A stretch of DNA of 51,834 bases from JAAELZ01 sp965237485 (GCA_965237485.1 CBDEFQ010000008.1:1-51834), one strand, 5' to 3'. Counted from the first letter of the stretch, positions 1 through 9,228 are shown. The notes: generated from the letters alone by a model not told the origin. Program-made: numbers and translations.

Positions 1-1111
1 CGTCGTCAGTAGTTGCCAGTCCCAGGCTGAATCGCACCGATGATTCTGCGTCATCTCCATTCAATCCAATGGCTTTCAGAACATGTGATGGTTCGGTAAT
101 GCCCGATGTGCAAGCTGAACCTGTCGAAGCCGCGAGATGGGGTTGTAATGCCCCAAGAATGTCATGTGCCGAAAAGCCGTGAAAAAGGATGTTTGCATTG
201 CCAGGATGGCGGCGTGGACCTTTAGAGCCGTTCAATCTGATATCCCATGGCAGTTTTTCCAGCGCCCCTACAAACCGGTCGCGGCGCGAATGAAGGATTG
301 CGCGTTGCTCTTGGATATGCACCCCAGACATCAATTCAGCAGCCTCTCCCATCCCCACGCACAAGGGAACAGGGAGCGTGCCGGAGCGAAGGCCTTCTTG
401 CTGACCACCGCCATAAATCATTGGCTCAATTTGGGCATGAAGGTCGCGCCGTACGTAAAGAACTCCGATGCCTTGTGGGCCGTACATTTTGTGAGCAGAA
501 AGGCTCAACATATCCACGTCTCGTGCAATGAGAGATAAGTCAATTGCGAGCGGAGCCTGCGCCGCATCACAATGAAAAATCGCGCCTGCATCACGCGATG
601 CTTCCGAAAGGACTTTAATATCTTGGATTGTCCCGATTTCGTTATTGACAGCCATCACAGAAACAGCAAGCACATCATCATCGAGCAAGTCCTTGAGCGT
701 AGCAACCGAAACATGTCCTCGCTCGTCTACAGGAATGTAATCCACCTGAAATCCGAATCGTTCTACAAGAACTCTGGCTACCGCCAGGACACATTTATGT
801 TCGATAACACTAATAAGTAGGCGTTTCCGTTTCTTATTGCTTTGTCGATTGACGAGGCCGAGGAGGCCGAGGTTGTTGGCTTCCGTTGCGCCGGATGTAA
901 AAACAATTTCGTCTGAGTCGGCTCCAATTAGGGCCGCGATACTGTTTCTTGCATCAGCGACCGCACGCGAACTTTGCCATCCAATACTATGATCGGATGA
1001 ATGCGGATTTCCGGCTCTTTCGGTGAAAAAAGGGATCATTTTCTGTAAAACTCTGTCATCGACAGGGGTTGTAGCTTGATGGTCGAAATAGAGATTTTGA
1101 GAAAATGTCAT
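1..1111 (-). CDS. sspA: Cysteine desulfurase SspA/DndA-type (partial, C-terminus beyond window edge)
   Basis: I read this by translating the reverse strand from the ATG at 1111; no stop occurs before the window edge. It is a class V aminotransferase-fold, PLP-dependent cysteine desulfurase. The N-terminus reads MTFSQNLYFDHQATTPVDD, typical of NifS/IscS/DndA proteins. Visible landmarks are the TSGATEANN PLP-phosphate loop, the PLP-ring HCDAAQ region, the Schiff-base lysine in SAHKMYGPQG and the catalytic cysteine in GSACTSG. Such enzymes take sulfur from L-cysteine as a persulfide. Here it would feed the PP-loop enzyme encoded at 5635. It is divergent from sspB across a 160-bp intergenic region, the arrangement known for sspA versus sspBCD. 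About 370 codons are present, so little is missing. The alternative is a housekeeping IscS-like enzyme, but the neighbours argue for PT modification. Confidence 0.93.
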   Translation of the reverse strand, partial: MTFSQNLYFDHQATTPVDDRVLQKMIPFFTERAGNPHSSDHSIGWQSSRAVADARNSIAALIGADSDEIVFTSGATEANNLGLLGLVNRQSNKKRKRLLISVIEHKCVLAVARVLVERFGFQVDYIPVDERGHVSVATLKDLLDDDVLAVSVMAVNNEIGTIQDIKVLSEASRDAGAIFHCDAAQAPLAIDLSLIARDVDMLSLSAHKMYGPQGIGVLYVRRDLHAQIEPMIYGGGQQEGLRSGTLPVPLCVGMGEAAELMSGVHIQEQRAILHSRRDRFVGALEKLPWDIRLNGSKGPRRHPGNANILFHGFSAHDILGALQPHLAASTGSACTSGITEPSHVLKAIGLNGDDAESSVRFSLGLATTDD

Positions 1112-1271
1112 TGCAATACAATAACCTATGTTATAGATCTAAGAAAATATAATTTTGCTGGGTTCCAAAGCTTTCTGGGGGGAATCTCCAGCCCTGAATT
1201 GACGATATCATAGGCATGCGTTAGAGTCGAACTGGCGGCCGCATCCAGTAGCCGACAATACCGAGGAAATT
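1112..1271. promoter_or_regulatory. Divergent intergenic promoter region between sspA and sspB
   Basis: This 160-bp AT-rich spacer separates two divergently transcribed PT genes and must hold both promoters. A short GAGGAA purine run lies just ahead of the sspB ATG and can serve as its ribosome binding site. I see no strong inverted repeat that would mark a specific operator. DndB-like proteins regulate some dnd operons, so this would be the first place to look for a target of the DGQHR protein; that is inference. Confidence 0.5.
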
Positions 1272-2231
1272 ATGTTACGCGGACCACTTTATCAAGATAC
1301 CTATACCCCACGGTTCTCAGGGCACGAGACTTTCCCGCTACGCTACGGGTGGCTTAAAAAGGTATATGACCGTGTTGCCGAGACCGCACATGAAGAGGGC
1401 AATAAGTCCTCGTGTTGGGATCATGACGCCATTGCCCGATTCGGTGTTGGAAAAAATATGGTTGGTTCGATGCGCCATTGGGCAAAAACAGCGGGAATCA
1501 TAGATGAACAAATAAAGACGAATTCTGTCCGTACGACCAAGCTCGGCGATGTTCTCTTTGGGCAGGACGCACTTGATCGATATATGGAACATCCGGCAAC
1601 TCTATGGTTGATCCATTGGCAATTCGCCGCCCTTCCTGAGAAAACAACGTGGTTTTGGGCGTTCAGCCATTTTCCGGCAGCCACCTTTGAGCGAGAGGTT
1701 TTGGCGAGAAAACTCGAACGCCTTGCAAAAGATCGAAATTGGTCTCGAGCTGCCGGTACCACTATAAGAAGTGATGTTGCCTGTTTTATACGCACCTATG
1801 CTGCCCGACAGCCCTCCGGCAAAGCGGGGCATGACGATGCACTTGAATCGCCACTAACAGAATTGGGACTTATCAAGCCTGTCGGTAAAAAAGATGGGTT
1901 TCGTTTTGTCCGAGGACCCAAATCAACGTTAGGTGACGGTGTATTTGTTCATGCACTTATGGATTTTTGGCCACGATACTCTACCTCCTCAACTCTATCG
2001 TTTGAGGCTATTGCACATGCGCCCGGTGGGCCGGGACGTGTTTTTGCCTTTGATGAAAATGATGTCGTGGATAGACTAGCTGCGCTAGATGAAGTTACGG
2101 GCGGTGCGCTCCGGTGGTCGGAAACTGCCGGTCTAAAGCAGGTAATTCGAACCATTGAGATAGATGACGATACCAAATTATCTTATCTACCAATCGATTA
2201 TGGAGAGCGTGCCGGAAGGGAGGCGGCATAA
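1272..2231 (+). CDS. sspB: DUF4007 protein, SspB-like DNA nickase of the Ssp phosphorothioation system
   Basis: The 319-residue product opens with YTPRFSGHETFPLRYGWLKK, which I recognise as the start of the DUF4007 family. In the characterised SspABCD system the DUF4007 protein SspB nicks DNA, and it is required for single-stranded phosphorothioate modification. Length fits the family. The start is the ATG at 1272 behind a GAGGAA ribosome site. The TAA stop shares one base with the sspC ATG at 2231, so the two are translationally coupled. No signal peptide or membrane segment is visible. Assignment to SspB rests on family plus context (cysteine desulfurase, large ATPase, PP-loop enzyme); the nickase function is carried over from studied homologues and is not readable from this sequence alone. 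Confidence 0.85.
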   Translation: MLRGPLYQDTYTPRFSGHETFPLRYGWLKKVYDRVAETAHEEGNKSSCWDHDAIARFGVGKNMVGSMRHWAKTAGIIDEQIKTNSVRTTKLGDVLFGQDALDRYMEHPATLWLIHWQFAALPEKTTWFWAFSHFPAATFEREVLARKLERLAKDRNWSRAAGTTIRSDVACFIRTYAARQPSGKAGHDDALESPLTELGLIKPVGKKDGFRFVRGPKSTLGDGVFVHALMDFWPRYSTSSTLSFEAIAHAPGGPGRVFAFDENDVVDRLAALDEVTGGALRWSETAGLKQVIRTIEIDDDTKLSYLPIDYGERAGREAA

Positions 2232-5200
2232 TGCCTTTAAATGAAAAAGTACGCATTGCTCGCCGTTTCCTAAGGACAATCCGCATTGATGCCGATCTTG
2301 GCGAGGCGAACGCTCTTGATGGGTTTGTTTGCCCGCAATCCTCTGCCGATGTGCTTTTGGCCATGGCGCGACATGTCTCAGAAAATAGACAGGGCGCGTT
2401 TACATGGACAGGGCCATATGGCAGTGGTAAATCGAGCCTTGTGGTTGCTCTGAGCGCATTGCTAAATGGAAATGCCGGATTACAAAAGCAAGCGGCCAAA
2501 GTCTTTGGGCAGAAACTTACAAAAAGCATATGGAAATCCTTGCCGACCGGCTCCAAGGGATGGCAGGTATTGCCAGTCGTGGGGCGACGAGATACACCGG
2601 TAAATGTCATAGGAGATGCTGTAAAAGAAGCGGGGCTAGTTTCTCACATGCCGCGCGGTGGATGGAATGAACGTAATCTCATATCAGCCCTAACAGAAGC
2701 TGTTGCATCCAAACCGAAAACACATGGCGGTCTTATACTCTTTATTGATGAAATGGGTAAATTCCTAGAGGCCGCCGCACAAGATGGCTCGGATATTTAT
2801 GTTTTACAAGAGCTTGCCGAAGCGGCCTCGCGAAGCAACGGAAGGTTGATCATCATTGGTGTGTTGCACCAGTCGTTTGAGGAATATGCACATCGCCTGT
2901 CGCACGAGATGCGCGATGAATGGGCAAAAATACAGGGGCGCTTCATAGACCTTGTTGTAGATACAGCAGGCGAGGAGCAGATTGATCTGATTTCGCGTGC
3001 GATTGAGAGTAATCATCATCCAAAAAAGCCAGGAAAGTTGTCAACTGCTGTTGCGACTTTAGCGCGCCGAGAACGGTCTGGAAATGCCGAGCATTTGGCA
3101 TCTATGCTGGAAAACTGTTGGCCTTTACATCCGGTTGTGGCGAGTTTGCTCGGACCTATATCGCGGCGTCGGTCCGGCCAAAATCAACGCAGTATATTTG
3201 GATTTCTAAATTCCTCCGAACCTCATGGTTTTCAGGACTATCTCAACAATTCTGATGGTGGGGCTATGTATGGTCCTGATCAGTTATGGGACTATTTGCG
3301 TGCCAACCTTGAGCCATCTATTTTGGCGTCACCTGATGGACACCGTTGGGCACTCGCTGCGGAGGCACTTGAACGGTGCGAATCAATTGGCGGTGACGCG
3401 CTGCAAATCCGGCTTCTTAAAACTATCGCTGTTATCGATCTCTTTAAAGAACGATCAGGACTTGTTGCAAATTTTGAGCTTCTACGTAGCTGTTTTCCTG
3501 ACGTATCAGTCCCAAAAATCAAAAATGCTTTGTCGCAACTCAATAAATGGTCGTTTACGATCTTTAAGAAATTTCTTGATGCACATGCGATTTATGCCGG
3601 TAGTGATTTTGATATTGACAAGGCTCTGCGTACAGCCTTAGATGAATTCGATGATGTTGATTTTGATCTCCTCAAGACTTTGGCTGGCTTGCAGCCTGTT
3701 CTGGCCAAACGTTATTATCATGAGACCGGTACAATGCGGTGGTTCGACGTAAATATCGTTCCTATCAGCGAGATTGTTGATTATGCGCAGCACTATAAAT
3801 CCAAGAACGGCGCAATAGGTCAATTCTTACTTGCCATTCCCGCGGACGGTGAACGTGAAGAACATGCTTATGATCTATGCCGTAAAGAAGCGGCGAGACA
3901 CAGTGATTCAGAGGATAATCAATGGGATATCGTCATAGGGATTTCAAAACAGCCCTGGGCCATCATTCCGTTGGCGCGCGAATTGTTCGCACTCGATAAC
4001 GTGAGCAATAACCATCCTGAATTGGCCGGAGATTCTGTTGCAAGGAGGGAAGTCTCCGCTCGTCTTGCCGAATTGCAGGCCCTACTTGAGATAGAACTAC
4101 ACAAAGCATTTGATAATGCGTTGTGGTTTCGCAAGAACTTCAAGCCGAAGCGTATGCGTCAGTCCGATCTGAATAGCATCGCATCGGAACTCGCTGATCA
4201 CCGATTCAGCCAATGTCCGCGTCTTCATAATGAGTTGTTGAACCGACACAAACCGTCTAGTAGCTCCATCGCGGCACAGAATATCTTATTGCGAAATATG
4301 GTGCTCAGCGAGGGACAACCGCGCCTTGGTATCAAAGGTTATCCAGCCGCAGGTGGCCTCTTTGCATCAATATTGGAATCTACAGGCCTGTATCAGGAAA
4401 CGGATAATGGTTGGCGTTTTATGTCGCTTGAAGAAGGAAGCCCTGATTCCTGTTGTTTGGCACCGATGTGGCAAAAAGCTCTTGAGCATATCCAGGACAA
4501 TGAAGACAGAACGATAACTATCTCGGAACTCTTCGATATCTGGCGCCAGCCCCCATTTGGTATCAAAGACGGCCTTATGCCAGTTTTGGCGGTAGCGTTT
4601 GTTCTTTCGCAGCGTGAAAAACTAGCCGTTTACAGAGAAGGAATATTCAGAGCTAAATTTGATGATGTTGACGTTGAGTATCTGGCGAAAGACGCGGATT
4701 GCATCCAACTAAGATGGATGGATTTGAGCGATATTTCTCGTCGATTACTATCCGGCATGGCAGATGTTGTGCGCGATCTCGACAGCGCAAACACGCTGGT
4801 ACATTTAGAGCCGATTGATGTTGCGCGCGGACTTGTGGCGATCTTCGATCAGTTACCGGTATGGACCAAGCGCACGATGCGCCTATCGTCAAATGCTGTG
4901 GAAGTACGTGATCTCTTTAGTCGTGCTAAAGATCCGAATAAGTTTCTTTTTGATGATATCCCGGCATCGCTTGGGGAAGATATTGGGCTTGCGAATGATG
5001 ATGATTTACGCCGCGTTATTGGAAGCGTTCGCGATGGACTTGAAGAATTGGTCCAGGCTTATCCTTCTATGTTGAAACGTTTACGTGAACTTATGCTTTC
5101 GGAATTGCAGGTTCCAAATGTATCTCGACAATCGGTAGCTGAATTGAGGGATCGTGCGGAAAATATTAAACAACTCGCCGGAGACTTCCGCCTTGATGCT

Positions 5201-5638
5201 TTCATAGGAAGGCTATCGAAGTTTGATGACAGTGACGAGAGCATTGAAGGGATCGCCAGTTTGGCTGCGAACAAACCACCTCGTGACTGGGTTGATCCCG
5301 ATCTTGATCAATCAGCAATAGAGATGGCTGATCTGGCGCAGCGCTTTATTCGCGCCGAGACCTATGCACGAGTAAAGGGCCGCCCTGACAAGAGGCAAGC
5401 GATGGCCATTGTTATTGGCATTGATGGACGACCGGCACCGTTTCTTGAGGAATTTGACCTTGCCGATGCAGACCGTGCAAGTGTTAACCATCTCATTGAA
5501 CGAGTAACGAGCACGCTTGAAGAAGCCGATATGAGTAAACGCAATGTCATCTTGGCAGCACTTGCAGAAATTACAGCGCGATATATGCAAACATCCACGC
5601 CGAAGAAGAAGAATGAAAAAGAAAGGGCTGCTTCTTGA
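2231..5638 (+). CDS. sspC: Large P-loop ATPase, SspC-like
   Basis: This 1135-residue protein has a clear Walker A motif, GPYGSGKS, at residues 61-68 and a hydrophobic Walker B strand, LILFIDEMGK, near residues 168-177. The remaining roughly 950 residues show no domain I can name. In SspABCD systems SspC is the ATPase that acts with SspB and SspD during sulfur insertion. Start and stop overlap the neighbours (one base with sspB; four bases, TTGA, with sspD), so the operon is tightly coupled. The reading frame is intact over 3.4 kb, which suggests recent function. It could also be viewed as a DndD-analogous ATPase, but it lacks the SMC-like coiled-coil look of DndD. Confidence in the ATPase call is high; the symbol depends on context. 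Confidence 0.85.
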   Translation: MPLNEKVRIARRFLRTIRIDADLGEANALDGFVCPQSSADVLLAMARHVSENRQGAFTWTGPYGSGKSSLVVALSALLNGNAGLQKQAAKVFGQKLTKSIWKSLPTGSKGWQVLPVVGRRDTPVNVIGDAVKEAGLVSHMPRGGWNERNLISALTEAVASKPKTHGGLILFIDEMGKFLEAAAQDGSDIYVLQELAEAASRSNGRLIIIGVLHQSFEEYAHRLSHEMRDEWAKIQGRFIDLVVDTAGEEQIDLISRAIESNHHPKKPGKLSTAVATLARRERSGNAEHLASMLENCWPLHPVVASLLGPISRRRSGQNQRSIFGFLNSSEPHGFQDYLNNSDGGAMYGPDQLWDYLRANLEPSILASPDGHRWALAAEALERCESIGGDALQIRLLKTIAVIDLFKERSGLVANFELLRSCFPDVSVPKIKNALSQLNKWSFTIFKKFLDAHAIYAGSDFDIDKALRTALDEFDDVDFDLLKTLAGLQPVLAKRYYHETGTMRWFDVNIVPISEIVDYAQHYKSKNGAIGQFLLAIPADGEREEHAYDLCRKEAARHSDSEDNQWDIVIGISKQPWAIIPLARELFALDNVSNNHPELAGDSVARREVSARLAELQALLEIELHKAFDNALWFRKNFKPKRMRQSDLNSIASELADHRFSQCPRLHNELLNRHKPSSSSIAAQNILLRNMVLSEGQPRLGIKGYPAAGGLFASILESTGLYQETDNGWRFMSLEEGSPDSCCLAPMWQKALEHIQDNEDRTITISELFDIWRQPPFGIKDGLMPVLAVAFVLSQREKLAVYREGIFRAKFDDVDVEYLAKDADCIQLRWMDLSDISRRLLSGMADVVRDLDSANTLVHLEPIDVARGLVAIFDQLPVWTKRTMRLSSNAVEVRDLFSRAKDPNKFLFDDIPASLGEDIGLANDDDLRRVIGSVRDGLEELVQAYPSMLKRLRELMLSELQVPNVSRQSVAELRDRAENIKQLAGDFRLDAFIGRLSKFDDSDESIEGIASLAANKPPRDWVDPDLDQSAIEMADLAQRFIRAETYARVKGRPDKRQAMAIVIGIDGRPAPFLEEFDLADADRASVNHLIERVTSTLEEADMSKRNVILAALAEITARYMQTSTPKKKNEKERAAS

Positions 5639-6474
5639 CCACAGAATCTGTGAAACATGTATTGGGGCTTTCTGGCGGGCGAGACAGTGCAGCACTCGCA
5701 GTTTATATGCGCCAGCATCACCCCGAACTTAATACAGATTATTTTTTTACGGACACTGGCAAGGAGTTGCCGGAAGTCTATGAGTATCTTGGAAGGCTTG
5801 AGGGTTTCCTTGGGCAGCCGATACTGCGCCTTAACCCTGATCGAGACTTTGATTTCTGGTTGAAGCAATACAACGATTTTCTTCCATCAGCGCAGACACG
5901 CTGGTGTACGCGGCAGTTAAAGCTTAGGCCTTTTGAGCAATGGCTTCGGCCAATGTTAGACGATGGGCTTACGATTTACAGCTATGTTGCTATTCGCAGC
6001 GATGAGGAATATCGGGAAGGGTATTCCTCAAAGAATGACAGGCTTATCGTCAAGCTGCCGTTCAAGGATGTTGGCGTGGATAAAGCCGGAGTGTTAGATA
6101 TTCTGGAAGGTGCAGGGTTAGGGCTACCGAAATATTACTCTTGGCGAACACGCAGTGGCTGCACATTTTGCTTCTTTCAGCAAAAGATCGAGTGGGTACG
6201 ACTTAAAGATGAGCATCCAGAGGCATTCGAGGAAGCCAAGGCATACGAAAAGAATGCTGTCGAACATGGCTCCCCTTTTACCTGGTGCCAAGGTGAGTCG
6301 CTTGAAGAGCTAGAGCAACCAGAAAGGGTTGAGAAGATAAAACAAGATCATGAATTGCGGATTGCCCGTATGAAATCCAAGACGGTTGCCAATCCGTTAA
6401 GGCCAGATTCAGAACCTCTTGATATTGATGATTTATATGGAAAGGCAAAGGGTTGCCTTGCGTGCCACAAATAA
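5635..6474 (+). CDS. sspD: PAPS-reductase-like PP-loop ATPase, SspD/DndC-like
   Basis: The 279-residue protein carries the ATP-pyrophosphatase PP-loop SGGRDSAALAVY at residues 13-24, as in PAPS reductases and DndC. Three cysteine sites are visible: RWCTRQLK, the pair SGCTFC, and the C-terminal GCLACHK. DndC-type enzymes use several cysteines to hold an iron-sulfur cluster and the transferred sulfur. The role is to adenylate the DNA backbone and exchange oxygen for sulfur delivered by SspA. The start appears to be TTG at 5635, inside the last codons of sspC; an in-frame GTG at 5650 would trim five residues but leave the PP-loop intact. Size and cysteine layout suit SspD better than the longer DndC proteins. 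Confidence 0.88.
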   Translation: MTTESVKHVLGLSGGRDSAALAVYMRQHHPELNTDYFFTDTGKELPEVYEYLGRLEGFLGQPILRLNPDRDFDFWLKQYNDFLPSAQTRWCTRQLKLRPFEQWLRPMLDDGLTIYSYVAIRSDEEYREGYSSKNDRLIVKLPFKDVGVDKAGVLDILEGAGLGLPKYYSWRTRSGCTFCFFQQKIEWVRLKDEHPEAFEEAKAYEKNAVEHGSPFTWCQGESLEELEQPERVEKIKQDHELRIARMKSKTVANPLRPDSEPLDIDDLYGKAKGCLACHK

Positions 6475-6511
6475 ATGAGAACGCACAACATGATATTGGG
6501 AGGCAAACAAG

Positions 6512-7024
6512 TTGGACCTTAATGCAATATTAGATTTTGTAAACCAAGCGAATGATGAAGTCGGCAGGTTCAAGTTTGACGTTATTCTGTCGCCGGACCA
6601 ACTTCAAAGAAACGACTATCTCCTTGATGTGTTGCATTGGGACTCCATCCTCTACGACGATTCTGATGAGTTAGAAAAAGTACCCAATGACAAAAGAGGT
6701 TTGTACGCATTTGCAATCTGTCACCCTAGCGAGGTGCTTCCACCTCACGGTTATATTCTTTACATCGGAATAGCGGGGAGAAACTCCGATAGACCTCTTC
6801 AGGCACGCTACAAAGATTACTTAAAAGTTAAAAAACGCGCAAGGATAGCGAGGATGATTGGCACATGGAATGAGGTGTTGCGGTTTTATTTTGCTCCTAT
6901 TGAGGATGATGTATCGACCGAAGACCTACAAGAAATCGAAAAACAACTTAACACCGCTCTGATGCCGACTTTTTCCGAAGGGGATTTGGAAGCTGATGTT
7001 AAGAAAAAGAGGAGCATGTATTAA
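6512..7024 (+). CDS. GIY-YIG-like small protein in the phosphorothioation operon
   Basis: The 170-residue product contains RGLYAFAI then GYILYIGIAGRN and RPLQARYKDYLK, matching the GIY-YIG nuclease core (two strands, then the catalytic arginine/tyrosine helix). A late glutamate in QEIEKQLNTALMPTF could be the metal ligand of the fold. The start is probably the TTG at 6512, 37 bases after sspD; its stop shares one base with the next ATG at 7024, so it belongs to the operon. Whether it cuts DNA is unknown; single-domain GIY-YIG proteins occur in several defence islands as nucleases or decayed DNA-binding modules. I do not know of this gene as a named Ssp component. Confidence 0.7.
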   Translation: MDLNAILDFVNQANDEVGRFKFDVILSPDQLQRNDYLLDVLHWDSILYDDSDELEKVPNDKRGLYAFAICHPSEVLPPHGYILYIGIAGRNSDRPLQARYKDYLKVKKRARIARMIGTWNEVLRFYFAPIEDDVSTEDLQEIEKQLNTALMPTFSEGDLEADVKKKRSMY

Positions 7025-8249
7025 TGGCAAACCCGGATCAAATTGTATTACCGGCCCTTCGGGGAATTATGGGTGATTGGGCATTCTACTCCTGTCTTAT
7101 GAATATGCGCGAGATCAATGATCGCGTGCGCTACGCCGAAGAAGTTCATAGCAATGAACAGCTATCCGATATGATTCAGAGGCAACTCAAACGCGGTCGA
7201 AGCGCACAAATTGCCCAATACTTAAGTACGCAGAAAGAACGCTTTTTAACTCTCTGGTAATTGCTACATACGGAGGTGAGCCGAGCTGGCATGCTTTGTC
7301 GGATGTCCGAAATAAGACCAACGATGACGATCTCAAAGATTTGTCTGATGAAACAATAGAGTCGATTGGTTTTCTGACGTTTCGGGGAGATGAAAGTCTT
7401 TTTGCTTTGGATGGCCAACATCGACTTGCCGGAATTAAGAAGGCAATTAAAGATGGGATTGATCAAGACCCTTACGATGATTTATCAATAATATTTGTTG
7501 CTCACCAGACGACCCAAAAAGGACTTGAGAGAACAAGGAGGCTTTTCACCACTCTCAATAAAACCGCAAAACCTGTATCAAAAGGCGACATCGTTGCGTT
7601 GGATGAAGATGACGCTATGGCCATATGTGTTCGCTGGTTGATTGAAAAAACAAAGTTGTTTAGCGGGAAAAAGATTGCATTTGTTGCATCAAACAACATA
7701 CCCGTTACAAATATGACCCGCCTTACTACAATCGTGAGCCTTTACGATATCCTCACCATTCTTTTTACAAAAATGGCTTTTGACCATCGACGGTCGAAGG
7801 CGGATCTTCAAAGGGCGCGTCCAAGCGACGAAGACCTGGATGCATATTTTGATTATGCAAAGAAATATTTTGTCTTGCAGTTTAACTATGAAAAATACAT
7901 GGAATTATCCATGCAGCTTTCACGTTGGGTATACAAGCAATTAATTAATCGTTTTACAAACGCTAGTATTATTAATAGCTATCACATCGCATTAACCAAA
8001 ATTGAAGCTAAAAGCGCCCTGCTCCAAATGGTCAATACTCGCGATAAAAGAATACAATGCGAAAAAGCATTAAAGGAATTAAAAGATTTGGATGTTATTC
8101 GTGATTGGTCGGTCGAAAACACGCACATGGACGGACGCAAAATAACAGACGTTGTTTATGATCTTTTACCACACCCTGGTTTTATCGCAGACCAGAAAGC
8201 GACCAATGCCCGTTTGCGCGATGCTAAAGCTGCTCGTATTAACTCCTAA
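7024..8249 (+). pseudogene. DndB-like DGQHR-domain protein, frameshifted and fused to a plasmid initiator C-terminus
   Basis: The N-terminal part (7024-7260) begins MANPDQIVLPALRGIMGDWAF and stops early. Continuing in the next frame restores a classic DndB/DGQHR domain: after the T-run at 7242-7246 one extra T would give RFFNSLVIATYGGEPSWHAL, then FALDGQHRLAGIKKAI. DGQHR proteins such as DndB bind DNA and regulate PT operons. At about 7866-7880 the homology changes. From FNYEKYM to the stop at 8249 the protein matches the C-terminus of the plasmid initiator encoded at 29728-30792 (shared RWxYKQLIxRFxxASI). The missing DGQHR C-terminus sits 9 kb away at 17040-17438. So this is a chimera created by insertion of plasmid DNA, and a frameshift may add to the damage unless it is a sequencing error. 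Confidence 0.85.
7869..8249 (+). pseudogene. C-terminal fragment of an iteron-type plasmid initiator (replicon A)
   Basis: This is the 3' portion of the fused reading frame. It aligns by eye with residues about 225-345 of the initiator at 29728-30792: FNYEKYM/FNYDRLM, RWVYKQLINRF/RWIYKQLIHRF, ASIINSYH/ASIMNDYH and the tail PGFIADQKATNARLRDAK/GEFVREQKAANKRGRDD. The N-terminal two thirds are absent. Iterons and DnaA boxes follow directly downstream, as they follow the intact paralogue, so gene end and origin were captured together. The fragment keeps the probable winged-helix DNA-binding region but cannot by itself be assumed to replicate anything. Confidence 0.85.
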
Positions 8250-8490
8250 CAACAATTTAACGCCGAGATAATATGCTCAACTTAGTTAATCGATTTCACC
8301 TAAACCACACTAATCTATTATTGTGGATAACCTTTGCTTAGGTGGTGACTACAGCTCGCACTACCAAATTAGCGCCATTTATTGATCGTTTTAGATCGAT
8401 TAGACCCCCTAATTGTGGACAACTTTTTAATAAAGTGGTGACTACAGCTCGCAGATAGTAGATAAAGTGGTGACTACAGCTCGCAGCTAA
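8250..8490 (+). other. Origin remnant of replicon A: DnaA boxes and three iterons
   Basis: Three near-identical iterons with core GTGGTGACTACAGCTCGCA lie at 8342-8360, 8435-8453 and 8467-8485; the last two are spaced 32 bp apart. A perfect DnaA box (TTGTGGATAA) is at 8321-8330 and a one-mismatch copy (TTGTGGACAA) at 8413-8422. The iteron core resembles that of the 30.8-kb replicon (AGCTATAGCTCACAG against GACTACAGCTCGCA), fitting the homology of the two initiators. Confidence 0.8.
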
Positions 8491-8839
8491 CATAACTCAA
8501 TAACCCGCAAACCCGCACCACTGCGAGCTTTCGCGCCCTGGGGAAATTCCCTATTCTTTTCCTTTTATTAATACTTCTTTTATCCGTAAACAATAACGAG
8601 CATAATTTATATTTTCGAGAAATTCGCGGGAGTGAAAGCCATCGCTCACTACGTTATCCGAGCTTCTTGGCTAACCTAGCCAATTCACGGCGCTAAGGCG
8701 CCTACAGCCTCCTATAGTTGATATGTATTGAGATAATATGCTCAACGGTGGACACAATGGTATACAAAAGGTGGCGTGTTTTTAGCACTTATTGGTATAC
8801 CTTATTCAATCAAAAAAGTTCGATCACCTTATTAAAACA

Positions 8840-8870
8840 ATTTGTCAGTCCGAAATTCGGACTGACAAAT
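8840..8870. repeat. Perfect 15-bp-arm palindrome with one-base centre
   Basis: Arms TTTGTCAGTCCGAA and TTCGGACTGACAAA flank a single A, with one more A/T pair outside. No T-run follows, so a simple Rho-independent terminator is unlikely. It lies between two replication origins, 27 bp from a second palindrome. Confidence 0.85.
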
Positions 8871-8896
8871 AAACTAGCGCACTCCGTTTGCTTGCT

Positions 8897-8933
8897 GCTG
8901 ATTAGTTAGTATTTAAAATACTAACTAATCAGC
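8897..8933. repeat. Perfect 18-bp-arm palindrome with one-base centre
   Basis: The left arm GCTGATTAGTTAGTATTT and its exact complement flank a single A. Stem length and the tiny loop would favour cruciform extrusion in supercoiled DNA. Possible roles are a transcription or replication barrier, or a recombinase or initiator binding site; the sequence does not decide. Confidence 0.85.
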
Positions 8934-9228
8934 CAGCCATAATTATAAATTTACGCGGCAACATTCATCTCTGATAGTAAAAAACGCGCACTGGCCACTT
9001 TGTTTTTTCTGGGGGTGATATTTCATACCATCCAGTACTTTTGGTGGGGTGGTAAGAAAGTTAAGCGTAGCGTTTTCTCGACTTGTCGAGGCATCTTAAA
9101 GACACAAGCGCATGGATGCGCGCTGTAGCGCCAGAGGCGCGTGAAGTGGATCGGTTAGTCAGGATGACGTAGGGTGAGCTTTAGCGAACGAGTGACCGTA
9201 GGGAGCGATGGTTTTCACGTTTAAAATT

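Larger units (their letters stand above)
8491..9228. other. Non-coding plasmid spacer with two long perfect palindromes
   Basis: I see no convincing gene here. The stretch contains two perfect inverted repeats with one-base centres, at 8840-8870 and 8897-8933, described separately. A GGTATACC octamer occurs near 8795. The rest has low complexity and mixed GC. The longest open frames lack a plausible ribosome site or any recognisable protein. Confidence 0.6.

Noticed and set aside
1338..2610. Several reverse frames over sspB and the start of sspC
   Set aside because: Shadows of the real genes, with no motif or ribosome site.
8718..8909. 63-residue frame across the two palindromes
   Set aside because: It reads through both inverted repeats, has no start signal, and shows no protein-like pattern.
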